A DNA stretch of 47,951 nt from Bryobacterales bacterium (lineage in GTDB: Bacteria > Acidobacteriota > Terriglobia > Bryobacterales > UBA6623): positions 1-47,951 of the forward strand of contig JAPPMC010000017.1 in the NCBI GenBank assembly GCA_028819235.1, written 5' to 3'. The position numbers were made by a program, and so were the translations under genes. Below the pieces are notes generated by a model. It saw only the letters and a program-made list of their open reading frames with translations. It was not told where the DNA came from and ran no database searches. Positions 18,725-28,354 of this stretch are shown in pieces. Each line of letters begins with the position of its first letter. Position 1 is the stretch's first letter.

Positions 18725-19561
18725 TCACTCCCGACCGAACATCGCTGCCATCAGTTCATGGTAGGAGTTGAAGTTCGGCACGATCCAGTCGGCCCCAACG
18801 CGAGCGAGCCTCGCACGCTTGACCGGATCGACGCGCACGCAGTCCGGCTCGTCCGTGGCCACCCCAACCGCGCAGCCGCCAACGGACTTGACGACCTCAA
18901 TCTCGACGTACCCGTCCCCGAAGCCGAGCAGCTGCGCACCGGTCCGGCCACTGTCCCGGATGATTCGCTCCACCACGATCTTCTTCGAGAAACTCTTGTA
19001 GTCCTCAAGGGCACCGAAGATTCCCCCGGTGAAGTAGGAGTCGATGCGCAGGAGTCGAGCTTCCTCGCGCATGAACGGTTGGTCTGTCCCACTGGCCAGA
19101 TAAAGCGTCAGGCCGCGCTCCAGGAGTCCGTCCAAGAGCCGTCGCGCCCCGGGGACCATCAATTCGTCTGGAGCAGCCCTGCCCGACCGCAAAGCCTCTC
19201 GGCGGTCACGAATCTTGTCCATCAGCAGGTCGAGGTACATGTGCTTGTACTCGACCGGATCCTTCGGAGCGCCGCCGCGCTTGGTGATCTGGTCGGCAAA
19301 CTCGATCATCTGGTAGATCGTCTGGCGGCCGGTCAGGTCCCCAACGTAGCCCTCCACCAGCTCGGTCAAATCGGCTTCGGTCTCGCCGGTCCCGAGGCTT
19401 GCCAGAATCTCGACCATCATTGGCACCATGACATCGACCCAACCCGCCCGGATCAGCGACAACGTGCCGTCGAAGTCGAACAGGCCAACCCGCGCGCCGG
19501 CCGCAGATGCGGCCGGATTGAGAGTCTCGATGGAATTGGCAGCCAAGACCCAGTGTTGCAA
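18725..19561 (-). CDS. HAD-superfamily hydrolase (phosphosugar phosphatase-like)
   Basis: The protein contains a complete HAD domain. GLFDFDGTLSLI carries the nucleophile Asp (D29) and the acid/base Asp two residues on. LYLASGTDQPF is motif II, a Lys-rich EDYKSFSKK segment motif III, and LGFGDGYVEIE motif IV. A helical cap fills the 100 residues after motif I. It would dephosphorylate a phosphosugar, and its position as first gene of a four-gene minus-strand group supports that. The open frame extends to 20020, but the extra 150 residues look like unrelated decayed sequence. TTG 19561 with AGGTGG upstream is my best start; TTG 19546 or GTG 19621 are alternatives, so the 5' end is uncertain. 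Confidence 0.75.
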   Translation of the reverse strand: MQHWVLAANSIETLNPAASAAGARVGLFDFDGTLSLIRAGWVDVMVPMMVEILASLGTGETEADLTELVEGYVGDLTGRQTIYQMIEFADQITKRGGAPKDPVEYKHMYLDLLMDKIRDRREALRSGRAAPDELMVPGARRLLDGLLERGLTLYLASGTDQPFMREEARLLRIDSYFTGGIFGALEDYKSFSKKIVVERIIRDSGRTGAQLLGFGDGYVEIEVVKSVGGCAVGVATDEPDCVRVDPVKRARLARVGADWIVPNFNSYHELMAAMFGRE

Positions 19562-20585
19562 ACCGACGCCACCTGCCCGGGCGCTTGGACCGTTCCGATC
19601 CGACGACCGTTTTCCTCGCACGCAGGACTCCCGATGATTCTGGACCGCTCGTCCAGTGCCTGAAGAGGCCCACTTCGGGCCACTCTTCGCAGGTGGCGGC
19701 CCTGATTCCACAGCCCACTTGACCCGGATCGCGGAATCTGTCTCCTCGTCGGCTCTCAAGGCGCGCCGGGCCGCGACTGGCGGCGTCGGCCAGAAGGCCC
19801 CCACCTGGTGCGAGTTCTCCGGCTTCGAGACTTGTGGCGCGATCTGCGCCGTCATCCGCAACTCGGCCCGGAAGGCGAGCATGCGCAGGCTGTTGAGCAG
19901 CCCGCGCATCGCCTCGGGGAGCGTTTGGGAGCGAAGCTGCTCCGGCAGATTGCCGGCCCGCACATGGTACGGCGTGCGGCTGCGGCAGTCCTCGACGCCC
20001 TTGAGAGCATCAATTAGCAATCGGACTCCGCCTGCAGCGTGCCCTCTCCGGCCGGCTTGTGCCGCCCGCTGGGCAGACGCTCGAGCAACTGCCCCTGGCG
20101 ATCCTCTGCCACAAGCAGGGCACGGAGGCTGCGTGCGCTCGCGGTAGGGCCAACTCGATCAGTCGTAGCAGGGACCCCTGTCTTGCGCGTTCTCGCGACG
20201 CACCAGACGCCCCTTGACACGTGTCGGACACAGCGCGTCGTTCTTCGGCAACCGATCGGACGAAGACCTGGCGTCTGGCCCGGATCAGGGCCACTTAGAA
20301 CTGACGCCGATCCTCGGCATTGGGGTGTTTCTCGAGTGCTGGCAGAACAAGATCGGGAAGCGGGGCGTCTGCGATCTCCGTCACAAGCCGTGTCGTCCCG
20401 AGAGCAGTACGCTGGTCATTGGCCCTTGAGATCTCCACTCATTCGACCTTACGCTCTCGCGACCCGGCGATCTGCTGTTTCGGCGAATCGTAGGCGGCAA
20501 GCGTCTCACGGGCAGTGGCGCATTCGGTTGCTTACCTGCGCGGCCCTCAGGAATCGGAGAATATCGAACAGAAAGCCGTGGACTC
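19562..20585. other. Gene-poor spacer, about 1 kb
   Basis: Between the HAD gene and the toxin gene there is no intact recognisable gene. The frame upstream of the HAD start stays open to 20020 and may include the tail of a lost transposase (see the separate entry). The remaining frames from 20020 to 20585 are short and Arg-rich on both strands. Confidence 0.4.
19825..20020 (-). pseudogene. Possible C-terminal fragment of a transposase
   Basis: The minus-strand frame here reads LPEAMRGLLNSLRMLAFRAE followed by LRMTAQIAP. This resembles the helical C-terminal tail of some DDE transposases (pattern LRMxAYRAE, then a Pro-rich end). There is no intact upstream catalytic part in any frame, so it would be a remnant. 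The similarity is a short helical pattern and could be chance. Confidence 0.25.
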
Positions 20586-20897
20586 TCAGGCCGTGACTGC
20601 GCGTACCTTCCCGGAAGGCAAGTCGTCTAAGGCCTTCAGAATGCTACCGATTAGCGGCCGCAGATGTGCCACACGGTTCGAATGCGCGTGGATGACCACA
20701 ATGCAAATGCCAAGCCCTCTCAGATTCTGCTGGTGTTGAATGCCTCGATCCATAGTCAGCACGGCATCGAAACGCTGATTGGCGAGCTCCAGCAATTCGC
20801 CATTCGTTGTGCCTGAGCAACCCTCGAATTGCACCGTGCAATCTCGGTGTCCCGCTAAGACATCGGCGAGGGCCCGAGGCAGATTCTCATCAAGCAG
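20586..20897 (-). CDS. DUF5615-type PIN-like toxin, canonical start codon lost
   Basis: This is the toxin partner of the DUF433 gene just upstream. The frame reads VLLDENLPRALADVLAGHRD, then TNGELLELANQRFDAVLTMD, then IQHQQNLRGLGICIVVI, the order of Asp-containing blocks seen in DUF5615 PIN-like proteins (expected acidic residues in LLDENLP and TMD). The natural start should lie two codons before VLLDENL, where relatives have ATG, but the sequence there is GCG CGC GTT CTG. No ATG, GTG or TTG occurs in frame between the upstream TAG and VLLDENL. Translation would need CTG 20897 or the internal GTG 20834, which removes LLDENLP. It overlaps the end of the antitoxin gene by 8 bases. It may be an inactivated toxin. 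Confidence 0.65.
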   Translation of the reverse strand: MLDENLPRALADVLAGHRDCTVQFEGCSGTTNGELLELANQRFDAVLTMDRGIQHQQNLRGLGICIVVIHAHSNRVAHLRPLIGSILKALDDLPSGKVRAVTA

Positions 20898-21117
20898 AAC
20901 GCGCGCGGGCCAAGATGGAGTCGCGAGCTAACCCCAGGGTAGCCAGCGCCTGTTCCTCCGACACCGACGGGAACTGATCCAGAAACTGCTCGATCGTTTC
21001 ACCCCCTTCTAGGTAGTCGAAGAGCGACTGAACTGGAACCCGTGTGCCGCGGAAGACAGGTGTGCCTCCAGAAATCCTTGGGTCGCTGTGCACCACCGAG
21101 CGTGCTTCGACCCGCAT
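20890..21117 (-). CDS. DUF433 antitoxin
   Basis: The 75-residue protein matches the DUF433 family, small DNA-binding (winged-helix-like) antitoxins that pair with PIN-like toxins. Diagnostic text is VHSDPRISGGTPVFRGTRVP (residues 9-28), followed by SLFDYLEGGETIEQFLDQFP and VSEEQALATL. ATG 21117 is chosen because the family starts a few residues before the IxxxP block; the longer frame to 21144 adds nothing conserved. Its stop (TGA 20890-20892) lies inside the toxin frame, a typical coupled arrangement. The pair normally represses its own promoter. An IS21 remnant lies upstream. Confidence 0.85.
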   Translation of the reverse strand: MRVEARSVVHSDPRISGGTPVFRGTRVPVQSLFDYLEGGETIEQFLDQFPSVSEEQALATLGLARDSILARARSA

Positions 21118-21309
21118 GGGGCCATCGTATGGCATCAACCCCACACCTCTAAACGTCGGCGGCCGGTGCCTACGAGCGTGTTGAGCCGTCTTAGGCCGGG
21201 GTTGTCGGTTGTCAGCGGCGAACCTAGGCGCCGACGGCAGTACTCGTGGCTCTCAACTGATCAGGAAGAGCATCGATGGGGGGCATCGCCCGAAGTGTCC
21301 GCATTGCGC

Positions 21310-21620
21310 TGCACGCGCACGCAGCAATGCCGGTCGTACGCCCGCCGCAAGGCTGGCGTGGGGGACGTCTCTCCCCGGTAGCGGCACGGCGCCTAGGCCC
21401 CCGGCTTACGCAGCTGGGCGCCCACCAGGTGGCGATAGTAGAACACGCCCGCCCGCTTCGCATGCGCCTGCTCGTGCCGCTCCAAGAGCCCGCCGAGGTG
21501 CCAATTTCGACCCGGCTGGCGAACATGCACTTGCTCCCTCCGCAGCCGTGACGGCAGCGAATAGGCCTTCCTCGACAACCGGACCATGCCGACCCGCGTC
21601 AGCGTGCGACGCTGCTTACG
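21310..21620 (-). mobile_element. IS21-family IstA transposase remnant
   Basis: The minus-strand frame contains GYRKQRRTLTRVGMVRLSRK followed by AYSLPSRLRREQVHVR, which matches the C-terminal region of IstA (pattern VRVxxNTYSVPSRLIGExV). Then VFYYRHLVGAQLRKPGA corresponds to the IxYRHIIxxLVRKPGAF block. An in-frame TAG follows, after which the same frame continues RYRGETSPTPALRRAYDR, matching the RYREELFP...AYD motif. The N-terminal helix-turn-helix and DDE part and the istB ATPase gene are missing, and no terminal inverted repeats were recognised. It is therefore an old, inactive insertion-sequence fragment. Boundaries are approximate. Confidence 0.7.
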
Positions 21621-22036
21621 GTACCCGGGAAGCGTCTGGTACCAGGAATTGGAGCGCCTCGGCATCCTCCCCGGGCGGCCGCCTCGCATGGGAGGCGGTC
21701 GAGATCTTCCTGACCAGCATCAAGCCGTTGAACCTACGACTGACCCACGGTCGCACGCAGGCCGGAGCGTCGCTTCACTGCGATCACCCGACCAGACGTT
21801 CGTCTTGGATCGGAACGGGCGTTCAGGTCGATCAGATTCCGCAAGCCGGCGGCTGGGTTCTGTGACCGGGCAGTAAGCAAGGGGCCCCTGGCCGGGAACT
21901 GGCCGGAATGGCCAACGACCTTCGGAGACGCGTGGCATTGCATTGGGTCGGATGCCCCGGTTGCAGCGGGAGGATCAGTATGGAGTCCTCCTCCTTGGCA
22001 CATACTGGACCGCACGGACGATCCAAACCGTCGCGG

Positions 22037-22903
22037 CTACGGCTCGACTTGCCCCGCTGACGAGACCTGGAGGCTTCCGCGTGACCGCACATAGAGCGTG
22101 CAATCCGCTTCTTCGACACACGAGACCCGGTGTTCTGACCCTGCCTGCGCCATGAAGTAGGTCCCAGGATCCAAGGGGGTGACGTGGTTCTTGCCCACTT
22201 CCCGGTGCTTGGCCCGTCCGTCGATCGCCACTGCATGGAAGGCCCCGGAATCACTGCGGATCGTCCCAGTCTTGCCGGCCGGCAGTCTGACGAGGGATCC
22301 GCCGGGCTGATCACCCTGAGGGGCACCCCACAGCTCGGCTACCTTGGGTCCGTTCGCCGAGGCGGTCGTTCCAGAGGGATCGCCCCAAGGGATGCTTGTA
22401 GGCTGCATCGTGACCGCCGTCACAGGATCGCCTGTTGCGTGCTCGACCGGTAGCACATCGTAGCCGCCCTCAAACTCGATATACGCCAGACAATCCCCCT
22501 TGCAAGCCGTGATGTGCACTCCTCCTTCGGGCTGCGTCCAGAAGGAGCCCGGCGGCAGGAACAGGTCACTGGCACTCGGTTCTGCATTGTGGATTGTGCC
22601 GCTGATGACAACACCGTGGTAAGGGGCAGTGTGAACATGAGGCGGGGACGAGAACCCATCCACCGGTTTCAGAAGAAAGCCAGACGGTCCGGGGCCGTCG
22701 CGATCGCCCCAAAGGGTGGCTGCTCTGGGACTCTTGTCCCCGCGTTTCGGGTTCAGTTGTTGCCACTCCGCTTCCGAGACGAGAACGACTCTGGAGGTTG
22801 CCTCCGCTACTGGCTCCGAAGAGCCGCTTTGGGAATGGGTGTGGGGACCACTGCAGGCCGCGGATACGGCGAGGACAAGGGCCACCAGCAGGTTGAATCT
22901 CAT
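22037..22903 (-). CDS. DUF4437 double-cupin lipoprotein
   Basis: The 288-residue protein has a lipoprotein signal peptide with lipobox VSAAC (C17), so it should sit in the periplasm attached to a membrane. The rest matches DUF4437, two cupin-like halves in tandem. Half one includes [20 protein letters not shown] (87-106) with the clustered histidines expected of a metal site and [16 protein letters not shown]. Half two includes [19 protein letters not shown] and [17 protein letters not shown]. The family is of unknown function; relatives are sometimes linked with metal-dependent signalling or catabolism. No neighbour clearly shares its transcription. The start ATG 22903 and the full length are unproblematic. 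Confidence 0.8.
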   Translation of the reverse strand: MRFNLLVALVLAVSAACSGPHTHSQSGSSEPVAEATSRVVLVSEAEWQQLNPKRGDKSPRAATLWGDRDGPGPSGFLLKPVDGFSSPPHVHTAPYHGVVISGTIHNAEPSASDLFLPPGSFWTQPEGGVHITACKGDCLAYIEFEGGYDVLPVEHATGDPVTAVTMQPTSIPWGDPSGTTASANGPKVAELWGAPQGDQPGGSLVRLPAGKTGTIRSDSGAFHAVAIDGRAKHREVGKNHVTPLDPGTYFMAQAGSEHRVSCVEEADCTLYVRSRGSLQVSSAGQVEP

Positions 22904-23447
22904 CTCGTTCTATTGTTCACCTGAGTCTCTCTAATCCCGGTTCCCCCTATCGGGCTCAGCGCATGGCAGGAGGTCTGCCCAGCTTCGGCACCTATTGTCG
23001 CCGCCAGGGCTCCCGGCCCACGGGTGCTCAGGGAGGCGTCAGAACCGAAGACCAATGGCGGCGTTGGCCAATGGACCGACCTTTCCCGCCGGATCCAGAG
23101 CGATCCATCCCGAGGGACACAACCGGCCGGATCTCGACCGTTACCCCTGCGTTCGAGACCAGCTGCCCGCTATGGCGGAAGACCAAGCGTGGTTGCGGTG
23201 AGGATGGATTCGGACGGACCGTAGGCAGGTGGGAATGAGCGCCTCGGGCACGACAAACGGTCCAGGTGGTTCTGAGTTGCCTCCTCCAGCCCTACAGTGG
23301 ACGCTGCTTGGATCATTCTCAACGCCGATTCATACGCCCTCAGCAACCCCGCAGTGCGGTTCAGCGCGATTGCGGTGGTCTCCCTCGCCCGCCGGGCTCC
23401 CGCTGGTTCTGGACGGCTCCTGAAGTGCCTGATAAGGTCCAGTAGCA
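22904..23447. other. Intergenic region, 544 bases
   Basis: This divergent spacer lies between the DUF4437 gene (minus) and the glycoside-hydrolase-like gene (plus). Several short frames overlap without recognisable motifs. A minus-strand helical segment (RARETTAIALNRTAGLLRAY) may be a remnant but has no identifiable family. Confidence 0.4.
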
Positions 23448-24848
23448 ATGGACATCTCACGGAGAGACCTGTTCCGGATCGGCATCGTCGGCGCAGCGCC
23501 GGCCCTCGCAGTTACTTCGGAAGAGACGGACGCTTACGGCGGATGGACGAAGAAGAGATTCGAGAAGACCGGGTTCTTTCGTCTAGATCAGGACGACCGA
23601 TGGTGGATGGTCACACCGGAGGGCCACGCATTCTTGTCCTTCGGGGTGAACCATATTCACGGCGGCTGGTGGAAGGCGCCCTACAACCGCGATCACTGGG
23701 CACGCCAGTTTGGGGTCTCCGGTGCAAGTGATCCCCGCTTCGACGACAGACTCCGCCGCTGGCTAATGGACCTCATTCCCGAACTGGGCTTCAATTCGGT
23801 CGGCGTGCACACCGACCTCAACCTGATCAACACGCCGCGCCCGTTCATACCCTATGTGGCTCGGTTTGAGCCGATCGACATTCCCCACTGGAAGGCTCCG
23901 GGTCCGTCCGAGTTCCCGGACGTCTTCAGCGAGTCGTTCCGGGAGCACACCCTACGTCTGGCTCGCCGCGAGGTTGCTCCGCTCAGGGATGACCCTATGG
24001 TGCTGGGCTACGCGATGACCGACTGCCCCATCTTTACCGACTGGGACGCTAAGGAAAGGGGGGACACACTGTACGGCGCGCCGCGATCGGCGCTCCCGAC
24101 GTTTCCCAGAGTGCTGAGGAATCTCCCTGCCGGAAACGCCGGAAAGCGGGTCTACGTCGAGACGGTCGTGGATCTATACAAGGGATCGATCTCAGACTTC
24201 AATGCCGCCTACGGCACGGAATTCCAGTCATTCGACAGCCTTGAGGCCGCGGCGGACTGGAGACCGACCACAAGCCCTGCGAATGCCCAGGAGACCAGAG
24301 ACAACACCGCGTTCCTGCGAAGAGTCGTCGACCGGTACTACGACGTCGCGAGAGAGGCCATTTGTCGGCAGGATCCGAATCACCTGTTTCTTGGGGACAA
24401 GCTTAACGGGAACACCGACACTGCGGACACCGTGGTGGACATCACGGCCCAGTACACAGATCTGGTGTTCTACCAAGCCTACGGGCGATTCGGCTGGCTG
24501 GAACCCTCGCTTGACCGATGGTCTCAGGCCGCCGGGAAGCCGCTGTTCAACGGAGACGGGAGCTTCGCGACGCCGGCCGTCAACATGCCCAGACCCTACG
24601 GGCCATTGGCGGAAGACCACGAAGAGAGGGCCGCCTGGACTTTGGAGTACGCCGGTCGCGCCCTGTCCAGGCCTGACTTCGTGGGGTGGAGCTACTGCGG
24701 CCTGATCGACACCTGGACCGACTTGTCCGAGAGGAAGCAGTTGCGTCAGCATGCGGGCGTGATGTCTCCTACCGGGGAGTTCCACGAGCCGATGCGATCT
24801 GCAATGCGGAAGATCGCCGACCGCCTTTACGAGACCGCCCGGGAGTGA
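23448..24848 (+). CDS. Tat-exported agarase-like glycoside hydrolase family protein
   Basis: The 466-residue protein has a twin-arginine signal (SRRDLFRIG, 4-12) and then the block TGFFRLDQDDRWWMVTPEGH (41-60) and FLSFGVNHI, which I associate with proteins annotated as agarases or TIM-barrel glycoside hydrolases. ELGFNSVGVHTD (112-123) fits the third strand of such barrels. Where clan GH-A enzymes usually have Asn-Glu as acid/base, this protein reads GYAMTDCPIFTDWD (187-200). Near the expected nucleophile strand it reads LFNGDGSFATP (366-376) without Glu. It may therefore use Asp residues or be a non-catalytic homologue. The natural substrate is probably a polysaccharide met outside the cell. 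The next gene is convergent (45 bases between stops). Confidence 0.7.
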   Translation: MDISRRDLFRIGIVGAAPALAVTSEETDAYGGWTKKRFEKTGFFRLDQDDRWWMVTPEGHAFLSFGVNHIHGGWWKAPYNRDHWARQFGVSGASDPRFDDRLRRWLMDLIPELGFNSVGVHTDLNLINTPRPFIPYVARFEPIDIPHWKAPGPSEFPDVFSESFREHTLRLARREVAPLRDDPMVLGYAMTDCPIFTDWDAKERGDTLYGAPRSALPTFPRVLRNLPAGNAGKRVYVETVVDLYKGSISDFNAAYGTEFQSFDSLEAAADWRPTTSPANAQETRDNTAFLRRVVDRYYDVAREAICRQDPNHLFLGDKLNGNTDTADTVVDITAQYTDLVFYQAYGRFGWLEPSLDRWSQAAGKPLFNGDGSFATPAVNMPRPYGPLAEDHEERAAWTLEYAGRALSRPDFVGWSYCGLIDTWTDLSERKQLRQHAGVMSPTGEFHEPMRSAMRKIADRLYETARE

Positions 24849-24893
24849 GAGTCCGTGCCAGCGAACGACACGCAGCGTAACCAGAGGGGCGCG

Positions 24894-26102
24894 CTAGCGG
24901 GCCTTGATGTCGTAGGCGAACATGCGTGCCTGATCTCGCAAGTAGAGCACGCCGGACGAGATGACCGGGAGCGTCCAAGTCGGATAGTCTCCGGGTTCAA
25001 ACTCGAATCGCGCTATCTCCCTGTATTCGCCGGGGTCGGGGTCGATCAAGCCGACCACCCCATCCTCGCTTAGGATGTACAACTTTCCGTCGGCGTGGAT
25101 TATCTGACCCTTTCCTACCGAACGGTGCTTCCAGCCAACCTCGCCGGTCTCAAGTTGCATGGCAGTGAGGATTCTGCCCGAGAAGCCGTACAGGTAACCG
25201 TCGATCAGGATCGAGCTGCTGTAGTGGTTCATCATGCTGCGGCTGAAGTAGATCTCGGAGGCCGAAACCGAACCCCCTGAATCACCGATGCGCAGGAGGG
25301 CGCAACCCGTGCCGTACGCCGACGAGAGGAAGACCAGGTCGTCGTGGACGATGGGAGTGGCGATGTTGGCGGTCGAGTTGCTTACGGGCGCGTAGCGCCA
25401 AAGCAACTCTCCGTTCTCCGCCAGAACTCCAATGCCCGCTTCGCCGGTGAAGACCACATACTGGCGCTTGCCACCGATGACTGCGACCACGGGCGAGGAA
25501 TAGCCAGCCTCGTCGCTTTGGGTCTTCCACAGCTCCGCGCCGGTTTCCTTGTTCAAGGCGACGACCGAGGCTCTAGGCCCGCCGGCATTGACAATCACGC
25601 GGTCACCGTCCACCAACGGCGACTCGCTGATGCCCCAGCTGATGTTCCGGCCCCCGTAGACTCGGAGCACGTTCTTCTCCCACACCTTTGCGCCAGTGCG
25701 GACTTCTACACAGATCAGGTTGCCGTCCCCACCGAGTGCGTAGACCCGATCGCCGTCAACCGTCGGCGTCCCGCGCGGGCCGTCGCCGCGCCGATTCGAG
25801 TAGCGCCTGCCATGCGCAGTCTTCCAGACAGTCTCGCCGGAGGCTGCGTCAAGGGCAATGAGGAACTGCTCGCCAGCCTCCAGGCCCTGTGAGATCAGGA
25901 GACCGTCCGCGGCAGCCAGCGATGAATAGCCGGAGCCGAGCGACTCAACCTGCCAGAGTAGTCGCGGACCGTCCTGAGGCCAATCGGCTAGGAGCCCCGT
26001 CTCGGACGACTTCCCGTCGCGGTTCGGGCCTCGCCACTGGTTCCACTCGCAGTCAAGCGCGGGGGGAAGCAGGAACACGAAGACGATGAGCAGTGTGCGC
26101 AT
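24894..26102 (-). CDS. Exported PQQ-binding-like beta-propeller protein
   Basis: The 402-residue protein has a signal peptide (MRTLLIVFVFLLPPALDC, cleaved before or near EWNQ) and then the signature NQWRGPNRDGKSSETGLLAD. Blades recur as LDAASGETVWKTA, VEVRTGAKVWEKN, LNKETGAELWKTQ and MQLETGEVGWKHR, consistent with a PQQ-like propeller. Compared with the gene at 7036 it is of similar size and architecture, and both are probably paralogues acting in the periplasm; enzymatic activity is not predicted with certainty. ATG 26102 is preferred over the M five codons upstream because it starts the signal peptide directly. It is convergent with the agarase-like gene. No cofactor-binding residue can be assigned by eye. 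Confidence 0.85.
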   Translation of the reverse strand: MRTLLIVFVFLLPPALDCEWNQWRGPNRDGKSSETGLLADWPQDGPRLLWQVESLGSGYSSLAAADGLLISQGLEAGEQFLIALDAASGETVWKTAHGRRYSNRRGDGPRGTPTVDGDRVYALGGDGNLICVEVRTGAKVWEKNVLRVYGGRNISWGISESPLVDGDRVIVNAGGPRASVVALNKETGAELWKTQSDEAGYSSPVVAVIGGKRQYVVFTGEAGIGVLAENGELLWRYAPVSNSTANIATPIVHDDLVFLSSAYGTGCALLRIGDSGGSVSASEIYFSRSMMNHYSSSILIDGYLYGFSGRILTAMQLETGEVGWKHRSVGKGQIIHADGKLYILSEDGVVGLIDPDPGEYREIARFEFEPGDYPTWTLPVISSGVLYLRDQARMFAYDIKAR

Positions 26103-27181
26103 ATGGGTAGCTACCAAAGGTCACGGTCTTGCTGCCGACCGATCCAGTGTGGACGCTTGGACCGCCATTATCGCAGCATGAAAATCGGCCCGGTCGCACT
26201 GCTGACACTCGGGCCTTTCGGGCACGCGAGGTCCTCAGCCTAGATTGGCCCGGGGGCGGGAGATGCCGTACGGGCAAGCCGAGAGAAGGTCGACCCGCCG
26301 AGAAGCAAGCTGCCCACGACCTTGTTCGCTGTGACCAGCGGCACCAGCGTGTACTCCGTGGCCGCCCCCAAACGGGCACCGGGAGGCAGTCAGTCGTTGC
26401 CGACCGTCGCAGAATGCGCGCAGGATCGGGAGATGTCTCACGTAGCGGCGGAGACAGCGATCCGAACTCCAGCAGCGAGGACTCAGGACTGCTGGGGACC
26501 TTATGCTGGCCGAACCGCCCGCAGGTTTGGCTCGACGGTGTGCCATGCCACTCGGCCGCGTGTCTAGGGGCTCTTTGTATCGACCGCTAGCCCCGCGTGG
26601 AGTCTGCGTGACGACCGCCCTAGCTCCCGACGCCTCAATTGGTCAGTACACCGGCAGCATCGCCCCATGGTTGGAGGGAGTCCGACAGCAAATCTGAAGA
26701 GGCGTGTGCAGGAGCTCGGAGACCCTCTCTGGGACTCGCACAGCACGTGAGTTCAGGTGCCGCGGCGACGATCCCGGACGTCTTCGAGCAGTGCCCGATC
26801 TGTGCACTCGTCCCCCACCCTCCGAGAGCTTCGGCGGTCCTGGCCCGAAGGTCCATGAACCGGGCATCCGTGCGTGCACGCATCACTCGGGAGGGCAGCG
26901 CCGCCTTCCAGGGATTCCGGCGCCTTGCAAATGTCGAGACCCTCCCGGGCGGAACAGCATTCGGCTGCGGCCCCCTTCGGGACGGTACCCCGGGCTCGCT
27001 ACCAACGGTTGTGACGGCCGACCTTGTGCCTAGTGATACATTGAATTGCGAATCAGCCTTGGGACCGGTGCTCGGTCGGTCGCTGCACCGACTCCGGTCC
27101 GAAACGTAGAATCAGCTGGCGCGCCAAGTTCGCTCTCGAGCGCGGCTGGTGCCCGAACCTCAGGCAAAGGAACCACTACTT
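26103..27181. other. Gene-poor region, 1.08 kb
   Basis: No gene was recognised. Frames on both strands are short, overlapping and rich in Arg, Ser and Pro. One minus-strand segment near 26280-26340 reads EYTLVPLVTANKVVGSLLLG, which looks protein-like (possibly a GAF-type remnant) but is flanked by stops. The promoter of the downstream oxidoreductase should lie just before 27182. Confidence 0.4.
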
Positions 27182-28345
27182 ATGGCGAAGCAACTGCGCA
27201 TCGGAATGATCGGGTACGGCTTCATGGGCCGGGCCCATTCGAACGCCTACAAGAGGCTCAACGACTTCTTTCCTGTCGAGCACCGGCCGGTCCTGAAGGT
27301 CGCGGCCGCTCGAAACAAGGCCAAGGCGCAGGCATTCGCCGACAACTGGGGCTACGAACGGGTCGAGACGGACTGGCGCAAGGTCGCGACGGCCGACGAC
27401 GTTGACCTAGTGGACATTTGCGCGCCGAACCACCTCCACTTGGACATCGTCCTAGCCGCCGCCGAGGCGGGGAAGATGATTTGCTGCGAGAAGCCGCTGG
27501 CCATGAACGTCGGCGAGGCAGAGCAGATGGTGGAGGCCGTGGAGCAGGCCGGCGTGCCCAACATGGTCTGGTACAACTACCGACGCGTTCCGGCCATCTC
27601 GCTGGCAAAACAGATTGTGGACGAGCGGCGCATTGGCAAGGCTTTCCACTACCGGGCCACCTACCTACAGGACTGGACTATCTCTGAGAATGTTCCCCAA
27701 GGCGGCGCTGGGACATGGCGGCTGGATGTGGACGTAGCGGGTTCCGGAGTGACCGGCGACCTCCTGGCGCACTCGATCGACTCGGCGATGTGGCTCAATG
27801 GGCCAATCGCGAGGGTGGTAGCGAGCACTCGGACGTTCGTGACCGAGCGAATGCACGCGGACACCGGCAAGGTTCAGCCAGTCGGCATAGACGATGCCTG
27901 CATGTTCTTGGCTGAGTTCGCGAACGGCTCGATGGGCACGTTTGAGTCGACGCGGTATGCGCGCGGCCGCAAGAACTACAACACGCTAGAACTCAACGGT
28001 GCCGACGGTTCGGTCTTCTTCGACCTTGAGGATCCCGAGTACCTGCACTTCTTCGAGTACCAGCAGAAGCAGTCGGGGAAGAAGGTTGAGGACCACCTGA
28101 CCGGCTGGCGCAAGATCCACGTCACGAATTCAGAGCATCCCTACATGGACAAGTACTGGGTGCCCGGGACAACGATCGGGTACGAGCACACCTTCCTGAA
28201 TGCTCTGGCCGACTTCGTGGCGGGTGTCGAATCGGGCCAGCCGACCCAGCCGGACTTCCGCTGTGCGCTCCAAACGCAGAAGGTGTGTGACGCAGTCCTC
28301 GAATCGGGACGCACACGGGAGTGGGTGGAGACCGGCGCCGAATAA
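27182..28345 (+). CDS. Gfo/Idh/MocA-family oxidoreductase
   Basis: The 387-residue protein is an NAD(P)-dependent sugar or inositol dehydrogenase of the Gfo/Idh/MocA type. The Rossmann motif is [17 protein letters not shown] (7-23), with the glycines at 11, 13 and 16. CCEKPLAMN holds the conserved EKP (103-105), whose Lys takes part in catalysis in this family. The C-terminal alpha/beta domain has [17 protein letters not shown] (a GGxxxDxGxH-like region, H and D visible) and ends normally. It is cytoplasmic and would oxidise or reduce a sugar derived from polysaccharide breakdown. ATG 27182 is chosen over an in-frame ATG 27149; an AAAGGA sequence precedes it. The M24 peptidase gene is convergent, 9 bases beyond. 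Confidence 0.9.
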   Translation: MAKQLRIGMIGYGFMGRAHSNAYKRLNDFFPVEHRPVLKVAAARNKAKAQAFADNWGYERVETDWRKVATADDVDLVDICAPNHLHLDIVLAAAEAGKMICCEKPLAMNVGEAEQMVEAVEQAGVPNMVWYNYRRVPAISLAKQIVDERRIGKAFHYRATYLQDWTISENVPQGGAGTWRLDVDVAGSGVTGDLLAHSIDSAMWLNGPIARVVASTRTFVTERMHADTGKVQPVGIDDACMFLAEFANGSMGTFESTRYARGRKNYNTLELNGADGSVFFDLEDPEYLHFFEYQQKQSGKKVEDHLTGWRKIHVTNSEHPYMDKYWVPGTTIGYEHTFLNALADFVAGVESGQPTQPDFRCALQTQKVCDAVLESGRTREWVETGAE

Positions 28346-28354
28346 GAACGGTCG

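Noticed and set aside
18614..19663. Plus-strand open frame of 349 codons
   Set aside because: It is antisense to the HAD hydrolase gene; the minus strand carries the HAD motifs.
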